A DNA stretch of 64,000 nucleotides, taken from positions 62,001 through 126,000 of the forward strand of contig NZ_CP025249.1 in assembly GCF_009930875.1 (NCBI RefSeq), written 5' to 3'. Of the stretch, positions 17,911 through 24,766 are shown piece by piece (the first letter of the stretch is position 1; each line of letters starts with the position of its first letter). A model generated the notes under the pieces. That model worked only from the letters and a program-made list of their open reading frames with translations, did not search any database and had not been told where the DNA came from. The stretch comes from Actinomyces sp. 432. GTDB taxonomy: Bacteria > Actinomycetota > Actinomycetes > Actinomycetales > Actinomycetaceae. The translations under genes were made by a program, and so were the position numbers.

Positions 17911-18345
17911 TTAGTTGAGGGGAGACTGCGCGCGAGGAGCGGTAGGCCGGAAGCGTCCTTGGGCCAGGAACAACCCCCACGGTCCGTAGGGAAGTTCCAG
18001 GTGACGGATGTGGGCCAGCTCAGCAAGCACCGCGTACCTGCCGTAGATCCAGGCGAGCACGGCTGCCAGCAGCAGGATGACGGCGCAGGTAATGGTGACC
18101 TGGAGAGGGTTCAGCATCTGTCCTGCCGCCACCAGTAGTGCGGTGCCGACGGCTGCGCAGGCGCTGGCGGTCGTCATGGTCTGAATTATTGCCTTGAGCG
18201 TGCTGAGCAGGCCGGCGTCGGTAATGGTGCCGCCCATGGCTGCCATTGAGGTAAGAAAAGTGCGGTAGCGACGTCGGGAAACGAAGAAGATGATGACGGC
18301 GGTGGCGAGACTGCCGACTATCGCGCTGAGGATCTCGATGGTCAT
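17911..18345 (-). CDS. Small membrane protein of unknown function
   Basis: A 144-residue protein with three likely membrane helices: residues 4-22 (EILSAIVGSLATAVIIFFV), 57-73 (MTTASACAAVGTALLVA) and 83-100 (TITCAVILLLAAVLAWIY). A charged cytosolic tail follows. The arrangement reads like a regulated envelope protein but matches no family I know. A near-perfect inverted repeat containing GCCGATCGGGGG (18406-18432) lies about 60 nt upstream and may control it. It faces the kinase operon on the same strand. Confidence 0.6.
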   Translation of the reverse strand: MTIEILSAIVGSLATAVIIFFVSRRRYRTFLTSMAAMGGTITDAGLLSTLKAIIQTMTTASACAAVGTALLVAAGQMLNPLQVTITCAVILLLAAVLAWIYGRYAVLAELAHIRHLELPYGPWGLFLAQGRFRPTAPRAQSPLN

Positions 18346-18550
18346 CAGGGGACTCCTTCAGGATGGCGTCGCTCCGATCCTCACCGCAGCGAGGACCGGG
18401 CGCATCCCCCGATTGGATGAGCCGATCGGGGGGCATGACCGGAGACACAGTAGTCTTTCGGGCGGTGTCAGGCGCTCTGGGGCAGCAACCGTGCCGACGC
18501 GACCTGACACGGGCGGCGCGCGCCGGCGTGGCGGTGCCTGTGCCCTGGTC

Positions 18551-18765
18551 GACGGTTCGTACGTTCACGCGACGGTTCGTGTGTTCTGTCCGGCGATTCG
18601 CGTGCCCTGGTCGACGGTTCGTACCTCGTGGTGACGGTTCGTACGTTCTGGTCGACGATTCGTACCTGGTGGTGACGGTTCGTACTGTAGGGGTACGTAG
18701 CGTCGTCGAAAGGTACGAAGCGTCGGTGTAAAGGTACGAACCGTCATGCGAAGTGCCGAAGCGTC
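18551..18765. repeat. Phased array of GACGGTTCGTAC repeats
   Basis: Seven forward copies of a degenerate 12-mer GACGGTTCGTAC start at 18551, 18571, 18592, 18613, 18633, 18654 and 18674. They are followed by four inverted copies (for example GTACGAACCGTC at 18734-18745) at about 18693, 18713, 18734 and 18754. Spacing is 20 or 21 bp throughout, that is two helical turns, and the array flips orientation once near 18,689. There is no gene in it. Iteron-like protein binding sites or a decayed tandem repeat are both possible. Confidence 0.75.
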
Positions 18766-18820
18766 GCGCGGGGCGCACGAGCCGTTCCGCCCCCCGACGT
18801 CGGCGCCCGCCGTACCGAAG

Positions 18821-19085
18821 ATGTTCTCATCAGCCCCAGAACGTCCTCATCAGCCCGAGTACGACCTCCGCGCGGCGAAGACGACCTCGTGAGCCCAAAA
18901 ACGTCCTCGGCGCGGCGAAAACGTCCTCGTCAGCCCGAGATCCTCCACGATGTGGAGGGTTTGGGGAGTATGAGGTCGTATTCGGTCGGTGTGGGGTGGT
19001 CGAGTACGACCTCATACGCCCGAAGACGTCCTCGTGAGCCCGAGAGCGTCCTCGGCGCGGCGAAACTTCCTCATCAGCCCGAGTA
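18821..19085. repeat. 20-bp repeat array with internal inverted repeats
   Basis: Exact 20-bp steps begin at 18821, 18841, 18861, 18881, 18901 and 18921, and resume at 19026, 19046 and 19066. Each unit begins ACGTCCTC or ACGACCTC and ends in either TCAGCCCGAG or GCGCGGCGAA, so two half-unit types alternate. Between the two blocks lie a CCTCCAC/GTGGAGG hairpin (18942-18958) and a perfect 13-bp inverted repeat, GTATGAGGTCGTA at 18968-18980 and TACGACCTCATAC at 19005-19017. It fills most of the gap upstream of the small membrane protein and downstream of the flippase-like gene. Confidence 0.75.
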
Positions 19086-19183
19086 CGACTACCCGAACGC
19101 GACCCTCACACCACACCGCAGTCCGGGCCCCGCCCCAGCACCCTAGAACACGAAGAGCCGGTTTACGGCCCTCATCGACTCGG

Positions 19184-21952
19184 CTATAGGTCCCCGTGCC
19201 GCTGCAGGCGGTGCAGGCTCAGCCAGCCGACTGGGATGGGAACCCAGAAGGTGACCAGGCGGTAGACGACTGCGGTTGACAGCGCCACGCCGTTGGGAAC
19301 CCCTGCCGTTACCAGGCCCGCGGTCAGTGCCACCTCCACCGGGCCGATGCCGCCGGGTGAGGGCACCACGGACCCGACGGTGTTCGCAGCCAGGTAGGTG
19401 ATGGCCAGCACCGAGAAGGACAGCGTGTGCCCGAACGCCCACAGGCTCGCCCCGAATGACAGGATGTAGCTCAGGCTCAGCAGCAGCGTGCCGCCTATGC
19501 CCAGCGCCAACCGGCCCGGGTTGGACATGACCCACACCAGCCGCGGCCACACCTGCCGGTAGGTCGGCTCGATCTTCTCCCACACCCAGCTGCGCACCTT
19601 CGGGATGAACAGAGCGGTGGCGACGACGGCGACCAGGGCGACGGCGATCACCAGTACCCACCCGCTGGGCAGGGTCAGGCTGGTCGACTGGCCGGTCGTG
19701 GCGGCGACGATAATGAGCAGGACAACGGTGACAACGAACTGAACCACCTGCACCAGGGCCACGGTGGCCACACCGATCGCGGTCGGCACGCCCTTGCGGG
19801 CCAGGAAGCGCAGGTTGATCGCGGCGCCGCCGACTCCCGCGGGCGCCACTAGTGAGACTACCGAGGAGGCCAGGTGCACCTCGGTGGACTTCCACAGCGG
19901 CAGCTTTACCGGGCTGAATGCCACTAGTGCCAGGCCGGCACCGACGTAGGTGGCCAGCGAGAAGATCAGCGCCCCGAGGATCCACCAGAGGTTCGCCCCG
20001 GCAACGGCGTCGGTGATCTGCTCGATGTTCATGCGGGCCAGCAGGGTCCACAGCGCCACCAGTCCCACGATCGCCATGATGACGGTGCGTGGGGAGAAGC
20101 GGGTCAGCTTGGCGGGCTCTGCGTGCGCCGTCGGCGTCAAGTCCACCAGGGCGTCGCGCAGTTCCTGGAGCACCTTGCCGCGCCTGCCCATGGCCTCACG
20201 GGTGGCTGCCGGCAGCACCACCTGCTGCAGCATGGGGGCGATGGAGGCCAGCTGCTGAGTGGTCAGGGAACGGGAGGCGGCGGTGATAGCGCGTTCCACG
20301 TCAGTCAGGGAGGCCGTCAGCGCCAGGACTTGGGCGAGGTCGACCCGGCGGGACAGCTCGGAGGAGATGGTCTCCCCGGAGTCCCACCCGAGCAGCCAGA
20401 CAGCACCTGAGTCGTCGAGTACGACGGCGGCCGAGTCTAGTTCCCGGTGTGCCAGACCGGCCTTGTGGGCGCGGCTGACCTGGTCCCAAAGGTCGCTCAG
20501 CACGTCATCGCTGATCTCATCGAGGTCCGCCAGGGCACGGGCGCCGCGGACGTGGTCGGTTACCAGCACCACGGACTCATCGGCTTCGGCTATGCCGACC
20601 AGGGCGGGGGTGCGTACGCCGGCGCGACCCGCCTCCAAGATCATCAGGGCTGCATGCTCGGCCGCAGAGCGCACGGACAGATCCCGTTCCGGCGACAGCC
20701 CCTTCACCCGCACCCGGTCCCAGAGGGTAGCCAGGAAGCCGGCAACCTGCCGGTCGGCGTCAAGGACGGTGACGTCCCTGCGCACCCCCGCGCTGTCCCA
20801 GACGGCATACAGCCGGTGGGCTGAGAGCTGACCCTCAGTGAGTGCGGCGGAGGAGGCCTCTGCCAGAATGGCGGCCAGATCGACGTCGTGGGCGGGGACG
20901 ATGGTGGAGGTGTCCTCCGGAGGTATCGGGGCGGTCGCTTCCGGCTGCGGTGATGCGGGTGGGTCCGTGCCCGCGTCTTGGGGGTCGGCGGGGCCGGCTT
21001 TGGCGTCTAGTACGGCGGGGCTGGTAAGCGGGGTCTCGCGGACGCGCTCGGTGTAGCCCAGCGGTGCCGCGGTCTCAACCGTCCAGGCGCGGGCGTCGGG
21101 GGCACGGTCCATGCGCACCACGCGGACGGCGTCGATTCCAGCGCGGCGCAGCGCGCGCACCAGGGCTATGCCGTGGGCACGCGTGTCATCGACGCCGAAG
21201 GCATAGCGTACGGCCAGCCCCGGCAGGCGGCCCAGCAGAATAGAGATGACGGCGCCCGGAAGCGTGATCGCGCTGCGGAGAACCGCTAGGCCTACCACGA
21301 TCCAGACGGCGGTCCAGGTGTAGCGGATTACAGGGGAGGAGCGGCGGTCCCCGGCGCCTGTGAGCAGTCCCGCCAGGGTGGCGAATACCGTGGAGATCCC
21401 GACCCGGGCCGTGCCGGAGGCGGTCACGGTCAGGCCTGAGGCGAGGATGGCCGGGCCCCAGGCGTCCAGTGCGTGCAGGCTCAGCCAGGCTAGTGCGAAG
21501 CCGCCTGCTCCCGCCAGCAGCGCACCGCCCGCGGTGTGCCAGGCGCGGCGCAGCAGGCTGTGCATGATGACCACTACCGGCACGGTGAAAGTGAGCAGGC
21601 CCTCGACGGCCTGGAGGGGGAAGACGAGGATTCGGCGCAGCACGACGGCGAGGGCGTTCTGCACGTCTTGGGTGACGCCGGTGGTGGTGGCGTGGGCGTA
21701 AGCGGCCAGGATGACCATGAAGGTCAGGCCCAGCCCGGCGACAACCAGGTCGAGCAGGTCCTCTGCCCGCCGCAGGCGGCGCTCCGGAGCGTCCACCAGC
21801 AACGTCGTCGAGCGGGGGACCGCGGTGGCGGCGGGGCTCGGGTAGGCCTGGTCTGATTTGTCGACGACGGGGGTGACGCCGATGCGCGGGATTCCGACCG
21901 GTGACGTCGCCTGGACGCGGTCCGGGTCCTCCGGGGGCGGGGCATCAGTCAT
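19184..21952 (-). CDS. Kinase-like/flippase-like membrane fusion protein
   Basis: A 922-residue protein. The N-terminal third (about 75-260) has membrane helices. The middle (about 350-610) looks like a degenerate protein-kinase-like domain: GVRTPALVGIAEADESVVLVT, HKAGLAHRELDSAAVVLDD (an HRD-like loop with HRE) and WLLGWDSGE in place of DFG. The C-terminal 300 residues are the lysylphosphatidylglycerol synthase/TIGR00374-type flippase domain, with VGGAAINLRFLARKGV and PSPGGIGPVEVALTAGL. Such proteins are thought to flip or modify lipids. The kinase-like middle lacks the usual metal-binding Asp-Phe-Gly, so it is probably a pseudokinase. Confidence 0.75.
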   Translation of the reverse strand: MTDAPPPEDPDRVQATSPVGIPRIGVTPVVDKSDQAYPSPAATAVPRSTTLLVDAPERRLRRAEDLLDLVVAGLGLTFMVILAAYAHATTTGVTQDVQNALAVVLRRILVFPLQAVEGLLTFTVPVVVIMHSLLRRAWHTAGGALLAGAGGFALAWLSLHALDAWGPAILASGLTVTASGTARVGISTVFATLAGLLTGAGDRRSSPVIRYTWTAVWIVVGLAVLRSAITLPGAVISILLGRLPGLAVRYAFGVDDTRAHGIALVRALRRAGIDAVRVVRMDRAPDARAWTVETAAPLGYTERVRETPLTSPAVLDAKAGPADPQDAGTDPPASPQPEATAPIPPEDTSTIVPAHDVDLAAILAEASSAALTEGQLSAHRLYAVWDSAGVRRDVTVLDADRQVAGFLATLWDRVRVKGLSPERDLSVRSAAEHAALMILEAGRAGVRTPALVGIAEADESVVLVTDHVRGARALADLDEISDDVLSDLWDQVSRAHKAGLAHRELDSAAVVLDDSGAVWLLGWDSGETISSELSRRVDLAQVLALTASLTDVERAITAASRSLTTQQLASIAPMLQQVVLPAATREAMGRRGKVLQELRDALVDLTPTAHAEPAKLTRFSPRTVIMAIVGLVALWTLLARMNIEQITDAVAGANLWWILGALIFSLATYVGAGLALVAFSPVKLPLWKSTEVHLASSVVSLVAPAGVGGAAINLRFLARKGVPTAIGVATVALVQVVQFVVTVVLLIIVAATTGQSTSLTLPSGWVLVIAVALVAVVATALFIPKVRSWVWEKIEPTYRQVWPRLVWVMSNPGRLALGIGGTLLLSLSYILSFGASLWAFGHTLSFSVLAITYLAANTVGSVVPSPGGIGPVEVALTAGLVTAGVPNGVALSTAVVYRLVTFWVPIPVGWLSLHRLQRHGDL

Positions 21953-22308
21953 GTCGGTGTCAACCTGTTTGCCTACGGATAGTACTGCCCTGTTCGGGGC
22001 GCAATGAGCCTACCAGGCGGACCCTGGGATACCGCGGAACGAAGGGTGGAGGTCGGCCGGGAGAGCTGCCGGGAAGTGGGCATTCGCGAACCGGTGTGGT
22101 GGTGCCGGGGCGGCGTGGGGTGATGTGTGCACCGCAGCAGACGTGTCGGCCGAGTCGACCGGTGGACTCGGTGGGACTGTATCCGCCGATCGGGGGTCCG
22201 ATCCGCTTAGCCGATCGGCCGATGCTGAGCACTTCGGTCGCTGGCAGACTTATGGGCGTCGGCACGGAAGAGAGCCGAGCTGGCTAGTCCCTGAACCTCC
22301 CTGGTTAG

Positions 22309-22354
22309 TTCGGGTCCGGGCCCCTCAGCGGGGCTCGGACCCGAACCGCTTTTT
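22309..22354. terminator. Intrinsic terminator hairpin
   Basis: TTCGGGTCCG (22309-22318) pairs with CGGACCCGAA (22336-22345), with a GGCCCC/GGGGC inner stem, and CTTTTT follows on the plus strand (22349-22354). It lies just beyond the 3' end of the leftward gene at 22396. The hairpin can end that transcript, though the T-run favours rightward RNA. The rest of the 443-nt gap 21953-22395 has no gene that I can support; it holds a GCCGATCGGGGG motif at 22185-22196. Confidence 0.65.
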
Positions 22355-22395
22355 GGGCCGGGGCTCAGGCCGGGCTGGTCTGCCGCCCGGATGAG

Positions 22396-23514
22396 TTACA
22401 GGCGAGCGAGCAGGTCCGCCATCTCCTCCTCCGCCAAGTGCCAGGATGGGTCTGCGGTGAGGGTGCCGTCGGTCAGCAGGAACCGCATCTCGGCGTCCGG
22501 TAGTGAGGCGACCTGGAGCTTGATGGCGTGCGGGCCGTCTGCTCCGTCGAAGGCGCGCAGGATGGGCTCGGCCTCGTCCAGGGTCAGGTCCTGCTCGTAG
22601 ATATTGATTGCGGGCAGCCCGTCGGCGTAGCCGGGGCCGACGGCGTCCAGGGTCACGATCGGTTCGCGGGCGGGGTCCTCGGCGCCGCCGGGAAGAGCGG
22701 CTAGCACCGCGTCGAGGGGAACTCCAGACAGGTCGACGTCGGAGGTGGCGCTGATCGTCAGGGATGTGCTGCCGACTTTGAGGCGATCCTCGTAGGTCAG
22801 GGTGGTGCCGTCGGCGGCTGCCGGTGGCGCCAGGACGGCGTCGGCGGGGAGGGTATCCGCGTCGATGTGGCTGATCGCGATTGCGTCATCGGTCTCCAGC
22901 GGGATGCCCACCGCGCCGATGGAGCCCTGGTTGAGTCCGGCGGCGATGCGGAGCCGCTCGCACTGGAAGTCGAGCTCTGAGTGCGGGCGCACGAGGTCTA
23001 CGTCAATGGCCGTGTGCAGGTCCTCGCCGGCCGGTCCGGTGCCGTTCCAGCTGATGAGGAGGGTGGCGTGATCCAGTCCCTCAACATTTGCTGCCAGGTC
23101 GGTGTAGGCGGACTGGATCAGGGCGGTGGCGTCCTCGACGGGGGTGTTCTCCTCCAGTGTGAGGAAGGTGCGTACGCCCCAGGACTTGGTGGAGACATGC
23201 TCGGTGTCGACGGTCGGCTCGCTCATTACGGGTGCGCGGCCGGTGAAGTAATCGGCGAAAGGCGTCGTATCCGGCTCTTTCGTGGGTGTCCGCAGCCACC
23301 TGCGCACGCCGACTCCGGTCACGACTACGGCGGTGCCAAGACCGAGGATGATATCGCGGCGGGTATGGCCGCGTTGCTTGCTGGGGGCGGCGTTAGGGGA
23401 GGGAGGGGGCGTCTGTGAAGTCACCGTCGCAGAATATGGGTGGGGTCTGAACCGACTCAATGCGCTGGCATGGGCAGTGCTCCCCATATTCTCCGCACTC
23501 ACATCGCCTGCCAC
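22396..23514 (-). CDS. Membrane-anchored protein of unknown function
   Basis: A protein of up to 372 residues. A twin-arginine-like or simple signal anchor is visible (TRRDIILGLGTAVVVTGVGV, about residues 51-70), followed by an extracytoplasmic domain rich in Asp, Ala and Leu. It includes HVSTKSWGVRTFLTLEENTP and PYTD-like repeats, and ends in WHLAEEEMADLLARL. No catalytic motif was recognised. The start is uncertain: ATG at 23514 has only a weak ribosome site, and GTG at 23424 is an alternative that would put the anchor nearer the N terminus. It may be a secreted substrate-binding or cell-surface protein. Confidence 0.6.
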   Translation of the reverse strand: MAGDVSAENMGSTAHASALSRFRPHPYSATVTSQTPPPSPNAAPSKQRGHTRRDIILGLGTAVVVTGVGVRRWLRTPTKEPDTTPFADYFTGRAPVMSEPTVDTEHVSTKSWGVRTFLTLEENTPVEDATALIQSAYTDLAANVEGLDHATLLISWNGTGPAGEDLHTAIDVDLVRPHSELDFQCERLRIAAGLNQGSIGAVGIPLETDDAIAISHIDADTLPADAVLAPPAAADGTTLTYEDRLKVGSTSLTISATSDVDLSGVPLDAVLAALPGGAEDPAREPIVTLDAVGPGYADGLPAINIYEQDLTLDEAEPILRAFDGADGPHAIKLQVASLPDAEMRFLLTDGTLTADPSWHLAEEEMADLLARL

Positions 23515-24281
23515 TTCGACCGGTCCCGGTGGTTATTTCGACCGACTGGAGGAACTACCAGAGACTCGGGTCCAGCGGAGGGACGCGGTCCAAGTACGGG
23601 GCCGGGAAAGGAAGTGTGTCGATCACGGCGGACCTGCCCGCCGCCGGCTGGCGCCCGGGTGTTGCGCAGGGCCGTACTTCCCGGTTTGCGTATACCAGAC
23701 CTTCCGACTCTCGGGGCGTGTTGGAATCCGGGGCGGCGTCGGGTGGGTGGGAGCCTGCCCGCCCACGGTCTACCGTTGGAGCCGATCCTGGGCTCTCCGT
23801 CCCACGGGGCGCCTGGGGAGCGGCACCCACCCCCGCCGGGGCGGCAACACCCACCGTGCCCCAAGCACACTCACAAACCGGGAGAGCCCCTTTGCGGTTG
23901 TTGATCGGGCACTGCACCTGTAGTCGCTGGAATGCCTGGCCGCGGCCCTGTGAACACGCAGAAACATCTAGGAAACTCCTACCCTGATGCCGACTTGCTG
24001 GACTCCTGGCCGCACGGGGCGGCACTCCGCCCGCATAGCTCACCCTCGGTGCTGCCTCCCGCGCGCTGGAACGGGCCCGGTCTCAGCGTTCCGGATCAAC
24101 TAGACGATCGTCGGCTCTGGCTCCTCCTTAAGTCTCATAAGCCTGAGCCGTTCTGCTGATGGGAAGCACCACGGCCGGTGAGCACACTTATTCCTGTCAG
24201 CAACGACAACCGGTGCGGAGCCCACAGTATCCGCACCACTCAATCCGCACCACTCACACCCAATCTGAAAGGAATACCCGA
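23515..24281. other. Long intergenic region upstream of the lanthipeptide operon
   Basis: No supported gene in 767 nt; open frames here show no plausible start or coding bias. A pair of direct repeats CCGCACCACTCA (24231-24242 and 24245-24256) lies about 25-50 nt before the first precursor gene and could be a regulatory or leader feature. The operon promoter must be in this stretch, but I cannot place it with confidence. Confidence 0.5.
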
Positions 24282-24455
24282 ATGGACGCCAAGTTCACCT
24301 CCACCCCCGCCGCCAAGAGCGACCTGCTCGACGAGATCACCGAGCAGGACTATGTCACCGCGAACGGCGGATTCTTCCCCTGGCTGTCGCGAAAGCTCGG
24401 GAACACCGGCTACGTCTGCACCCTTACCAAGGAGTGCCAGAGGATGTGCAACTAG
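24282..24455 (+). CDS. lanA1: Two-peptide lantibiotic alpha precursor (LanA1)
   Basis: A 57-residue peptide beginning MDAKFTSTPAAKSDLLDE. The leader ends at the double-glycine site TANGG (residues 26-30), preceded by acidic/hydrophobic positions (DLLDEITEQDYV) as in class II leaders. The core is residues 31-57 and contains GNTGYVCTLTKECQRMCN, closely like the C-terminal half of lichenicidin and haloduracin alpha peptides. That includes the CTLTxEC lipid II-binding ring. Cys46, Cys52 and Cys56 can bond to Ser36, Thr42, Thr47 and Thr49. AAAGGA precedes the ATG (24269-24276). A longer frame from 24159 is rejected because the leader start fits the family. The ring pattern is inferred. Confidence 0.92.
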   Translation: MDAKFTSTPAAKSDLLDEITEQDYVTANGGFFPWLSRKLGNTGYVCTLTKECQRMCN

Positions 24456-24510
24456 TCGCCCTCGCACGGCGATTAACCCATCAGCAGTGACAGGCCGAGA
24501 GGACACGACT

Positions 24511-24672
24511 ATGACGCATGAGAACCTGACCGGCACCTACACCGCCTCCGAGTTGGAGGAGCTGAATGACATCAGCGCCTACGGCGGAACAACCCCCAGC
24601 TCCTGGCCCTGTGGTATTGGCATCACGACCACCGTCTGCCCCACCGCGGCGTGCTCGAGCAAGTGCCGGTGA
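24511..24672 (+). CDS. lanA2: Two-peptide lantibiotic beta precursor (LanA2)
   Basis: A 53-residue peptide beginning MTHENLTGTY. The leader ends in the double-glycine site ISAYGG (residues 21-26) after ELEELND, typical of class II. The core from residue 27 starts TTPSSWPCGIG and ends CPTAACSSKCR. This matches the beta peptides of haloduracin and lichenicidin (TTP start and CPTxxCxxxC end). Four Cys and seven or more Ser/Thr allow four rings. GAGAGGA precedes the ATG. It lies 55 nt after the alpha gene and 94 nt before the synthetase gene. Two modification enzymes downstream suggest one for each peptide. Confidence 0.92.
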   Translation: MTHENLTGTYTASELEELNDISAYGGTTPSSWPCGIGITTTVCPTAACSSKCR

Positions 24673-24679
24673 CCAACTT

Positions 24680-24720
24680 CTGAGGGGAGGGAGGAAGTAG
24701 CGCTCCCTCCCTCCCCTCAG
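24680..24720 (+). terminator. Attenuator hairpin between precursors and lanM
   Basis: CTGAGGGGAGGGAGG (24680-24694) pairs perfectly with CCTCCCTCCCCTCAG (24706-24720) across an 11-nt loop. It starts 8 nt after the beta-precursor stop. No T-run follows, so partial read-through or processing is expected. Such hairpins commonly let lanA transcripts greatly outnumber the enzyme transcripts. Confidence 0.75.
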
Positions 24721-24766
24721 TGCTCCTGCTCAGCATCTCCTCCTTGACAGAAAGAGACCTCCGCAT

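Noticed and set aside
18753..19189. Several Arg/Pro/Ser-rich frames on both strands through the repeat arrays
   Set aside because: They follow the 20-bp repeats, have no ribosome sites or domains, and are explained by high GC content.
22125..22394. 89-codon frame ending near the terminator hairpin at 22309
   Set aside because: It reads through the hairpin itself and has no recognisable features.
24159..24281. Longer version of the alpha precursor
   Set aside because: The extra N-terminal residues do not resemble a class II leader, and a ribosome site precedes the ATG at 24282.
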